From Cladopsammia gracilis (Eukaryota > Cnidaria > Anthozoa > Scleractinia > Dendrophylliidae): a stretch of 64,000 bases of DNA. The notes beneath the pieces were generated by a model that searched no databases, was not told the DNA's origin, and worked only from the letters and a program-made list of their open reading frames with translations. Of this stretch, positions 25,401-37,400 are shown piece by piece (position 1 is the first letter of the stretch; each line of letters starts with the position of its first letter). The stretch covers positions 579,001 through 643,000 of the forward strand of contig JAJGOT010000205.1 of the NCBI GenBank assembly GCA_022457155.1, read 5' to 3'. Both the position numbers and the translations under genes were made by a program.

Positions 25401-28400
25401 TTTAGATGCTGCGTTGCCATGGCAATGGCCTCTACCAAAAAATTGACAACAAATAAACATGCATAAATATGTTGGAATCCTTACTGGTAAATCTCATGAA
25501 CCGAAATTGCAAGATAAGAAAATTGGGCCTTACTTTGTAACTCATGATAGGTAGTGTAGGTGCTTTTGTTAATACTCTAGGGAGCCACCTTAACTGGAAA
25601 ACACACATACTAAAAGTGAAGAATAAAGCAAACAAGATCTTGGGCTGTATCAAAAGAAATCTCCACTCATGCCCAGAAAGAGTTAAAGCACAAGCATCCA
25701 TTTCCTTAGTAAGACATATCCTGGAATTTGGAAGTGCCGCAAGGGATTCTTATAGGACATACCATGAAATTTGACTTGAACAAGTACAGCGACGTGCTGC
25801 GCGCTTTGCTACTAAAACATATTCTAGACAAGAAGGATTCGTTACTTATGCACTGGATCATTGGCAGACTAATTCTAATGTATAAGACACTGCATGACCA
25901 AGCAGCGATAAATGCTTCACCTTATGTAAAACAAAAAAATGTAAGGAAAACTAGATATTCTGACCCAATGAAATTTATTCAAATGCAAACATCATGTGAG
26001 GAATACAAATTTAGTTTTTGGTCCAGAACAATAAATGATTGGGATAGTTTACCATCACATATTATAAACATGACCTCGACCAGTAATTTTAAGGCAGCTG
26101 TTAATGATTTTCTCCTTGCCTAAGTTAGACTAATTATCATCATTTTTAACCCGTGAATATACGCGCATGCGTAATGAACGGGTTATCGGTAACGGCGACA
26201 GATATGCAAATGAGTCACTCACTCGCTCACTCCTTCCATCAGCTGTAAACTTAGTGACGTAATGCTCTGTTATGAATGCGTTTTGTAACAAGAACAGCGT
26301 GAATCCAGCGATAACAATAACTAAATTGGTGTAAACGAATGTAAACATCAATAAGCTTAAAGATGTTTCGCCTTTGGAGTCTTTAATCGATTTAAAAGGA
26401 ATTTTCAACTGAGACACGCGTTTTGATGGTTATCTACCTTCAAGTGATAAAATTTATCCCCTTTGAAGTCGGTGGTCACGCTGGTCAAGTGGTGTAAAGC
26501 GCGGACTTACAGCCGAAAGTCCCAGGTTCGAATTTCGCTTGGGCCGTTCTTTTTTTTTTTGTTTTGTTTTGTTTTCTTTTTTCTTCGGACTGAACATTAT
26601 GAAAGTGATGTACTGTATTTTTATTTTTTGCGTTTGTCAAAAATCCTTACGTTTAATTTTTAAAAAAAATATATTGAACCACGACAGAGTGAAAACATAA
26701 GCTTACCGCAATATTGTGTTACGCTAGCATTTCAAATTCACGGGTTGGCTCTAAGGAGCCTTTGATTTTTTTTATATTTTTACATTTCGCACTTTGCACT
26801 GAAATTTGCTGTATGTCCATTAGGATTTTGCAAGTAAATCATGTAGATGTAGATGCCACCGGCTAAGCTCTTTACGTCACAGAAACACACAAGCCTCCTT
26901 ACCATGTCAAGGTGACAGACTATTTGGGGAGAGATAATGATTCAGCCGATCATTATATCCAAACATAAGAAAATAAATGCAATAAGAAAGTTTTTCTACT
27001 GAATCGGTTGTGAAACCAAAACAACGAAGTAGCATCATTCAACACAGAAATGATACGATGAGTCAGTAAAAACTCAAAAGCAGTAACACGAAATTCAGAT
27101 CAAGTGCATTTTCTGTTTGGTCGCGTCTGGTTAGTACTTGGAGAAGGCCGAACGATCCTATTAAGAATGTTAAAATATCCGCTTTTTAAATTAACCTCGT
27201 TGGTCAATTTACCCCCTAAAGTCTATAACACTAAACCAAGTGTCTGTTGGCAATCGCGAAATCAGAAAGAGGAGCATGCTCATATCTATTCTCGAGAAAA
27301 TCCTAAGTAAAACTGACAGGGTGCATAATGTACTTTTTAAAGGGGCAATGTTACCTATTTTGACGGTAGTTTCTTGGTGTTACGGATGGTGTGATCACTA
27401 AATGACGTAAAACAAAAGATTCAAAAGACACTGAACAATACCCACACCACAACACAAAACAAAAGCTAACCAACAATGGCTTCTGCAACACCAAGAAACA
27501 CCCATTTTTACTATTACTTTGAAAAACCAATCAATCGATGTAAACCTAAAATAATGGTTTAGTTTTGTTAACAATTAACAATTCTCTTGATATAACGTGG
27601 TGCACGCAAAAACTTTTTATCTGATCTGTCTTTAGATGTTGATGTAATACACGAGGAAGAGTGTTTCATCAGGATATATCCAAACACCGTGAAGTGAGTT
27701 AAAAAACGAGGCGTGGCCAATTGTTTTTAACCCAATTCGAAGAGTTTGGATACCTGATGAAACACTCTTTCGCATGTTTGATATAGCTTCTCAAAACTGA
27801 TCATGAAATACAGAGAAAACGAAGGAATAAACTCGCCAAAATCTGTGCTAATTAAGTTCGGGTTTCTAACCCACTGTCACGCCACTGTCACGCTTACGAT
27901 TTTCTTTGTTCAAACTTGATGAATTAAGGTGGTTCGATAAAGTTTTCTGGAGACCATACCAACATTTTTCAATTGGCTTTTAAGCGGCCTTCTCCAAGTC
28001 AGATCAACGTGAAATTTTCACCACTAACTGGTTTTGAATTGAAGTTTGGCAAGATATATTTTCTGGTAAAATCGATATTACCATGATGACGATAAACAAG
28101 AAACTTAGAAATCAGTAAAAGTGAAATTAAGCGCGTTTAAAATTTCGCATTGAAAATCCCACATAGGCATCTTAAAATATGGTATATGGCATATATATTT
28201 TGCAAGAATAAAAAAATTCTGTATATTTGAATTAAAATAAATCGCAATAACATTTTAAACCTTATTATTTGTGCACTGGTATTAAATTGATCGAGAGAAT
28301 AACACCGGTTTTGGAAAATTACTTAATGATAATGTCAAAAAATAGCTTGATGTTATGTTTGTAAACCTTGAAAGTTTTGTTCACTTTCTCTTCTGCGATC

Positions 28401-31381
28401 TTGAGAACTACCTTTTTTCCTAACATCGCTTCATGTACAATTTTTGGGTAATTTTCGATTTTAATGGCTTTTCTAAAAATCTGATAAAGGGCTCGATGGA
28501 TTTTTTTTAAAAAATTCACTGTGCATGCTTACCGATGTGCAAAATATTATCTGAAAGTCTCATTGGCATTAATTCCCTGGAACGCCTTTAAATTTAAAGA
28601 TGAAGACGACGTACGAACCGGCCGAAAAAATGGCGTTACAAATTTACTTTTTTAAGTTATGCTTAATAATGATTTCAAATCAATGCGCACTGCATTCCTC
28701 CGTGATTTATACTTTCGTTGTGATCTGCTGTGCATCTATTATTATCTATATTCGAGCATGATTGTAGCATATTACTCTCCTAGCTACTTTCCAGATTCCC
28801 TTAAGTCTCTTTTTAGGATTATTTTGAGCAATAAATGCCCTTTTGCGTTTTGAAAACGTTTTTACAGCAGGCGTTTTGAACGCAAAAGAAAACAGATGCA
28901 AAGAAATTTGGGGTCTTTCTGCATGTACCGGTATCCATGAACCACTCATTGTCTTCTATTGTTTGTGAGGTATTGTATTTTTGGTCTTGTTTTGCATTTG
29001 TATTATTGTCGTTATTTGTTCCTTTTGTTTTACGTAATATGTGCTCCGGTACATTCTGAATCTACCGAAATTTTGCATCAGCGAGCGTACATTACAATGT
29101 TTCAATCACGGAAGAATGTACTGCGCATTGATTTGAAATCATTACTGAGAATAACTTAAAAAAAGTAAATTTGTAACGCAAACGTTTTGGCCGGTTCGTA
29201 CGTCGTCTTCATCTTTAAATTTAAAGGCGTTCCAGTGAATTAATGCCAATGAGACTTTCAGATAATATTTTGCACATCGGTAATCATGCACAGTGAATGT
29301 TTTAAAAAAAATCCATCAAGCCATTTCTCAGATTTTTGCAAAAGCCATTGAAATCGAAAATTACCCAAAAATTGCGCATGATGCGATGTTAGGAAAAAAG
29401 GTAGTTCTCAAGATCGCAGAAGAGAAAGTAAACAAAACTTTCAAGGTGTACAAACATAACATCAAGCTACTTTTTGACATTATCATTAAGTAATTTCACA
29501 AAACCAGTGTTAATCTCTCAATCAATTTAATACCAGTACACAAATAGTAAGATTTGAAATGTTATTGCGATTTATTTTAATTCAAACATACAGAATTTTT
29601 TTTATTCTTGCAAAATATATATGCCATATACCATATTTTAAGATGCCTTTGTGGGATTTTCAATGCGAAATCTTAAACGCGCTAATTTTCACTTTTACTG
29701 ATTTCTAAGTTTTTTGTTTATCGTCGCCATGGTAATATCGATTTTACCAGAAAATATATCTTGCCTAACTTCAATTCAAAACCAGTGAGTGGTGAAAATT
29801 TCACGTTGATCTGAATTGGAGAAGACCGCTTAAAAGCCGATTGAAAAATGTTGGTACGGTCTCCAGAAAACTGTATCGAACCACCTTAAAGAGCTTTTGC
29901 ATCAGAGTCGCAAAGCCTCATGGGTTCGAATCCCATCAAGGTCTGAATTTTTTTTCAGACTTCAGTTGCTGCGTAACTGCGATCATCACATTCTCTTTAA
30001 TTATTTCTCCGCAGTTCATATGAATTTCTTTTCATTTACACATTATCATGAGTTTGAGAAGTGCAGGAACAAAAAGTAAAGTGCATTTACTATTATTTAT
30101 CGACATTCACATTGTTGTATTGTAGGTGAAGAGCTTTAGCTCTGACGCGGGATCCGTGAGCTCTATTCTGAAAGGTTTTGTCAGCGGTCCTCATTCCATG
30201 TTGGAGAACCTTTTAGCGGCAGGAGAATTTCGTCAGGCGACTCAACTTATGACGATAGTTATAGTTGTACTGAATCAAGATTCGGCACAGCCTACTGATT
30301 CTTTGAACACCGAGAACCGTGTGGAGGTTGGTACATAACTTGTATAAATAAAGCTCACCAAATTAGCCTCCTACGTAGACCTTCTTTTAGCACGTCACGC
30401 ACTCCTCCCCGGGGCGGAGTACATGACAAGCCAAAAGAAGGTTTGCGTGGGAGGCCAGGTGTCGTTATACCTGTATTTATAATTATGATCATCAAGTGCC
30501 TTCGCGCCAAGTGGATCACAAAGCGAAATATTTACAATAAAGTCGAACCTCCCGTAACCGACCACCCAAGCGACCACCCAAGACACAAAGCCACAGGTGC
30601 TTTAATACTTCCGTACTTACGAGAGGTCAGACTACAGGGTTCACAGCTATGCTCCGTCACGCGTGACTAGTAATCCACAAGACTGAAATGGACGTTGTTC
30701 GGGCGATCAGTGCTCATAATGATAATAAATAAAAGTTTTGAAACTGACCTGTTAAAAATTTTTATAAAAAGTTTAAAAGTTTTTCTAAATTTTCGGTCGC
30801 TCACTGCGGCCTTCATCAGAGAATGAATGTTCTTTTTGTGGGAAACAAGTTATTTAAAATCCTTGACAATTGGTAGGTATACTCTTGGGAATGGCTTCCG
30901 TTCGTTGACACAATTAGGGTCAAAAAAACTTTTAAACTTTTTATAAAATTTTTAACAGGTCAGTTTCAAAACTTTTATTTGTTATCACTGAAATGGACAT
31001 TTGAATATTTCTTTGTAACGTCCGAGATTTGAATGGAACCTTGAAGATCTCTCTGGAAAACACATTGAAAGTCACGAGTTAACGGAAAAATAACTTCGCT
31101 ACACGGATAAAAAACCTAATATTGTTCGGTTATGTAACATTTCAAATAACTTTGTTGCTCTTTGTTTCCGAAAATGCGGTAAAATTCTCACGGGAATTCC
31201 GAATCTCGGAATGAATTTTATTACAAAACCGATGCGTAAACTTGAAAACTCCATTCAAATTTTCAAAACAAGAGGCTGCAAGCAGCCTATACTCATGCGC
31301 ATGCGTAAGAAAGTTTTATAGTACAGTGTATGTATATATATATATATTTTACGTTGGTTAAGGATTTGCATTGTTCTACGG

Positions 31382-31430
<49 letters not shown>

Positions 31431-34400
31431 TATGTATACAATGTGCCCTCCCGGTTGTTACCATAATGGCTTTATGGCAACTCCTGAACTTGGGCACAGG
31501 ATGTACGGTTACACATTGTTGGATTGCATTGTGGAGTCACGAGAGTGCTCAAACTGCGAGCAGTGAGCGAAGCAATATGCCAATAGTGAACACCTCTTAC
31601 GAGGCTCTCCACCCAATCCAGAAAGTGCTCAAACTGTATGAACAGTGAGCGTAACATACAATTATGTATACAATGTGCCCTCCCGGTTGTTACCATAATG
31701 GCTTTATGGCAACTCCTGAACTTGGGCACAGGATGTACGGTTACACATTGTTGGATTGCATTGTGGAGTCACGAGAGTGCTCAAACTGCGAGCAGTGAGC
31801 GAAGCAATATGCCAATAGTGAACACCTCTATATATAAACATGATAAGAAGATGTCCGACATGGAGAAGAGTTTATCCTTTCATTCAGTCATCGTTCCTGC
31901 AAACCACGTTGTTTACTATTGAATGTTCTGTAAATGAAGGCTGTACCACAATGAAGCCAGTGATTCTTCTAGGTTTTATATATACCTAACGTGAACATTA
32001 GTTGTGGAAGTAGGGTTGTAGGAGACGCTGTCGTGACGCTTCAGTAATGCTGTTTTACCGGAAGTGAAAGTAGCCGGAAGTCACTAAACAGGAAGTGTAA
32101 ATGGCAAAGCTATGAACCAGAAGAGCACAATTTAAAATATGCGTGCATATATTTGCACGCAAAATCGTGACACACAAAAAAAAGAAAAATAAGAAGAAAA
32201 ACCGAGGCCATTTTATAACTCATGCCGCTACGCGCATGAGTAAATACTGGTCACGCGTGACGGAGCATGGCTGTGACTTTGAATCATATAAACCTGCTGT
32301 GTTAATTAACCAGGTCGTTGCTTAGCGACAAACTTGTTCTTAAAGTACCCCGGGCTTCCGCTTTTCCCTCGGTCAAAATGAACTTGTACTGGAACAGATT
32401 ATTCAATTTGCACCTGTAGTGACATCGAAATATGGGCGATAGAAAAATTCAATGCATCAGCGTTAAAAGTGGTTACGAAAGGTTTGGACTATAGTGATGT
32501 AACTTGAAAACATTTGGTATTATGGTTTTAAGTAGACATGAGTGTCGGAGAGTTCTCAGTTGCAAAAACTAAAAATAATGATTAAGAAAAATCCACCGAC
32601 GCCTTCTGCGGAGTTTTATTAACAACTGTTTTTTTCTAATTGCATTTGTAGGTCCGCAGCAGAGTGATTAAGGGGCTTTCTAAGATGCGCAGTAGCAGCC
32701 CCCAGGGTATCACACAAGCTTTAGCAGGACTCTTACAAGCCGTTAGAGTAACCGCTGAACTCTCACCTGATGCCCTGGTTAGTAATACTTACTACTCATG
32801 TTCCTACCCAGTGTGAGCCTGCATTCTGATCCGCTTAATCCAAGAAAGAAAATGCAAAATTCACGAGTTACTGAAAAAGGTGGCAAATGTGTGGGTGTGT
32901 GCAAAAAAAAATATGGACATCTTGTGTTTTTTGTCTAATTATTAAGGCTAATAATTTTAACAACAGAAAATCTTTCTTGTTTCTTTAATTAATCAGAATA
33001 GCGAGCATCCCGAGTAGCGTAATAGTTGTTATAATCTTAGTTGAGCCAGGCCAAAAGATTAGAGGTTATTCAGTTAACTCCAAACTTAACTCCAAATCCG
33101 AAGTTAAATGACTCCAATAGCAAATTGAGTTATTTTCATTCTCCATGGAGTTATACAGTGCAACGAATTAAGTTAACTCACCTTTAGGAGTAATTTCAGT
33201 TAACTCTTTAAAAATACAGTGTGGGTTCAGCTGGCCCTTTTCAAGGAGGGGTGGGGAGATTAAATACTGGCTTTTACTGAAGCGGAGAGATATGCTTTTG
33301 ATCTATTTAACCCTGCAGGTAGATGGAGCCAATGCCCTCACAAACATGGCAAAAGCTTTGGTTACAACGTTCAAGAGCGTACGAGCAGACAAGTTATCTA
33401 GGGACATTCTCCATGGACTAAACTATGTACTGGAAGCTTCTGTTGCCATGAGCTCTGAAATAAAACGTGAACAGGGTTCAGATGAAATCAAGGACTGGAT
33501 CGATGACAGCAACGAGGCGAGAAACAAGGATCATCAAGAAAAGGTAAGGATTTTATAAAATCTTACTTTTCAGGTTTCTCACTTCCTTTTTTGACTTATA
33601 TCGTAACGAAAAGTTTGAAAAATAATCAACCTCGTCTCCAGGGCTTGTTCGCTTTCAAAATGGCGGGGGGGGGGGGGGGGGGGGGGTGGGGGTAGAAAGA
33701 CTTGGACGAGGCCTCCGAAATACCCAGAATACCCAGAATAGCGGAGTATTTTGGTATATGACGCATGATAAACTGCATTTTCGGAGGCTATTTCCAGTGA
33801 TTGACAGCTTTGATTGTTTTCTGGCAATCTGAAACAGTTGTTCAAACAAAACGAAGACATTTTACTTCAGTGTTATGCGCGACAAAATAAAGCAGCAGGT
33901 ACGCAGTAGTACGCAGCAGGTACGCAGCAGTACGCAGTAGTACGCAGCAGGTACGCAGCAGGTATGCAGCAGGTACGCAGTAGTACGCAGTAGTGCGCAG
34001 CAGTACGCAGTAGTACGCAGCAGGTACGCAGCAGGTACGCAGCAGGTACGCAGTAGGTACGCAGCAGTATGCAGTAGTACGCAGCAGGTACGCAGCAGGT
34101 ACGCAGCAGGTACGCAGCAGTACGCAGTAGTACGCAGCAGGTACGCAGCAGGTACGCAGCAGTACGCAGCAGGTGCGCAGCAGGTATGCAGCAGGTACGC
34201 AGTAGTACGCAGCAGGTACGCAGCAGTACGCAGTATTACGCAGCAGGTACACAGCAGGTACGCAGTAGTACGCAGCAGGTACGCAGCAGGTATGCAGCAG
34301 GTACGCAGTAGTACGCAGCAGGTACGCAGCAGGTATGCAGTAGGTACGCAGTAGTACGCAGTAGTACGCAGCAGGTATGCAGTAGGTACGCAGTAGTACG

Positions 34401-37400
34401 CAGTAGTACGCAGCAGGTATGCAGTAGGTACGCAGTAGTACGCAGCAGGTACACAGCAGGTACGCAGTAGTACGCAGCAGGTACACAGCAGGTACGCAGT
34501 AGTACGCAGCAGGTACGCAGCAGGTATGCAGCAGGTACGCAGTAGTACGCAGCAGGTACGCAGCAGTACGCAGTAGTACGCAGCAGGTACACAGCAGGTA
34601 CGCAGTAGTACGCAGCAGGTACGCAGCAGCTACGCAGCAGGTACGCAGCAGTACGCAGCAGGTACGCAGCAGGTACGCAGTATTACGCAGCAGGTACGCA
34701 GTAGTTCTTTCAGAGGCTTATAAATTCAGTGGAATGCTTATCCATGAAAACGCAATCCGCCTTTAATTACGAGACCGGCGTTGCATGCTGAACATTGACA
34801 AATGTAAGCACAATAAAGTTCTAAAGAAGAAATAGTTCAAATTCTAAAATCCAGAGCCATCTGACAATTTAGAATATAGAATGAAACTGAAGCAAGGCCG
34901 AGAAGTGATATCATTGTGGAAACCAAGTTTTGGTTTATTACAAGATAATTGATGTTGAAACTTACGATATTTCGTCTATATTACAGAGTCATGGTCATGA
35001 AATGATATTTTACAAGAAGTCAACTTGAATATCATAGGTAATTAGGCGTGTTAACATTACGTAATATAACTAGGATTCTAATGTTCTCCATTTCAATTTA
35101 GTGTGAAAGAGCAACAAATAAATCCCTCGAAGGCGTCAACTATTCTGCACAAAAACTCCTGGATTTTCAGCAAAAAGGCGACCCTCCACGTCGCGTGAAC
35201 TCAAGCTTGATGACGTTGACAGTTACGCGCCAGTCCGTCAGCGACATAGACGACGCGACTTTAGACGGAGGAGAGGTTACCTTTCAGTTACCACAAGAAG
35301 TGAAGAAAGATAAACTTGATCATTTAGATACAGTTAACACTAAGGTCAGTGTAAATCTGAGTTTGATTCTGTTATATATCGTATAATCAAGAGCAACAAT
35401 TGTCGGTTTCTATTTGACTTCTCTAAACTTCAGATCACACACACTGGTTATTTGTCGCAAAAACAGTATTCCTTAAGGAAACATAAAACTCTGAACAACC
35501 TGAAAATAAATCCCCCGTCCCCATAAGCAAAGCCCCTGCATACACACAAAAACAAAACAAAAAGGCCATCATTGAGCATTTTATATTTTGCGATAATCCG
35601 GTCAGCATCTTTCTTGAATTATATGTTCGGCATGGCAAAAGCACGAGGTCTGAGCTGGGCCTAATTTTTGTATCTGATTCCGAATGAAGTTTTCTCCATA
35701 ACCAAGAGAGACTTCTCTATAGCGTCAACCCCACTGAATTCGTGCAAATTTGACCACACATTGAATATGAACTTTAGTCCCTACTCTACCCTACAATGTT
35801 AACATGTCGCAACATTCTTTTGTCCTAGGTTGTAACCATGTCCCAGACCCCTTTCATTGCAGCTGATGTGATACCCATGAATACACCGGTCTCGACGCTC
35901 GAGCTCTTGGAGTCTTCTGGGAAGGAAATCGAAATCCGGGACCTTACTGAACCTGTCTCGATATTCCTGTCACTCAACCAATCAGAGAACAAAGATCTAA
36001 ATAACATGACAGGTGTAATTCATTCCAACGAGAATATGACGTTCTTTAAAGTTGAACCCGGGGAACATAACTCACTGTATTTTAGAATTAACTGCTCGGG
36101 AACAATGAATGTTGACGAAAAGATGATAATCATCGGAAAGAGAAACTCAAGGCCAAGCAACAAGAACTATGATTTGATATGGAGTCTTTCATCATGTAAC
36201 GCAACTTTGAAGACGCTTCTGTCGAGTAGTTATTTAAATAACTCACAAGGATTTTACCTCGGTGTGAAATTATTGGGTGTAGCAAATGTAACCAATGGCA
36301 CAACGGTGACAAGTGAAATAGAGATGAGCGTATCCGCGCGGTCTGTTGCCTGTTACTACTGGAACGAGAATCACCAAGCATGGAGAACAGACGGCTGCGA
36401 GGTATGAAAGAAAGCCCAGTAACCCCTCCCATATAAAAATGACGGGGGTGCTCGTCGGAAATTTTCGAAAAACACCTTAAAAGGTACAAGAATCTCGTTT
36501 GATGGGCGTGGCTTAAATTGATTTTTACCCCTAAGAGGTACCAATTCAAAAACAACACATGAACTGACACTTCGACAATTTTTAATAGCGATAGATGAAT
36601 GAGAAAACAATAAAACCAGTTAAATGATAAACAGTTTCTGTCGTATTTGTTTGGCTCAATACCCTAAAAGGTATCGCGATAATTCTAACGGTGGTCATTT
36701 TAGATTTTAGCACCCTAAGCGGTACCAATCTACAAACATTGACCCTTAAAAGGTACGAGTAGCACCACCATCATTTGAATCTTAAACACATATTTCATTA
36801 GATAGCCAGTTGGAAAGCCGCCTCTAAGGTCTGCAAGGGCTACTGATGATTACTTGTACTATTGTGGGTGGTCTCAGCCCAATTGAAATAATTGAACATG
36901 TTCTTACGCCTAGCTTGTGTTCGAGCGGTTTTCGGTTGTGTCGAGTGTCGAAGGTAATTTTGCGATTGCTTTAGTTTTGAATTGCTACACTTTGTGATTG
37001 GCTAAAAGATCTCGCGCCACTTTATCAACCGAATCAGAAGTAAAACCGAAACCAATCGTGACTTGATCGCACGCGTTTTTCCACGCTTGGCGCCGGCTAC
37101 TGGTTAAGCCTAAAGAATACCGTTCAGAAGGACGTCGGACACCTTATTGAAACTTATATAACGGAGTAACTGGTTAGCTTTCAGTTGATGTTACGGGTAG
37201 CAGTTTATATAGTTAAATTTAGACCTGAACAACCTGAGAAGCTAAGTGGTACAGTGGTACGGTAGGCTATCTAAGCCTAAGCCTAGCTGAGATCACAGGT
37301 TCAATCCTGAGTGGGGGATTTTAGATTTTCTTTTTTACACTTAAAAATTTATTGAAAATAAAATTCTAAGTGTCGACATTACGTTATATAAGTCTTAATA

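Larger units (their letters stand above)
24120..26122 (+). pseudogene. LINE reverse transcriptase fragment in intron 7, interrupted by a TTAA element
   Basis: In shifting frames the region reads RTQQVVLEG, VKSGVPQGT, YINDMGSN, KLFADDSLMYG, WQINFHPSKC and HPYLGITISETL. The 24531-25589 insertion comes next. The LINE resumes exactly in sense with NWKTHILKVKNKANKILGC and ARFATKTYSRQ, and ends with RTINDWDSLPSHI and FLLA. This is the C-terminal half of a CR1/Jockey-like reverse transcriptase with its usual tail. Multiple frameshifts and stops make it dead. It lies in the same orientation as the host gene. Confidence 0.85.

Noticed and set aside
27657..27772. Another hammerhead (contains CTGATGAAAC)
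   Set aside because: CTGATGA is followed by AACACTC with no stem II or downstream GAA core in order; it is just the arm of a small palindrome.
31255..31566. ORFs with Tyr-Ile repeats
   Set aside because: Direct translation of the (TA)n tract.
33842..34592. Long minus-strand ORFs (214 and 118 codons) rich in Tyr, Cys, Val and Ala
   Set aside because: They are translations of the minisatellite unit; its periodicity lacks stops in this frame. No gene context.
37241..37320. tRNA gene inside the inner MITE
   Set aside because: A- and B-box-like strings exist, but no acceptor or anticodon stem forms convincingly.
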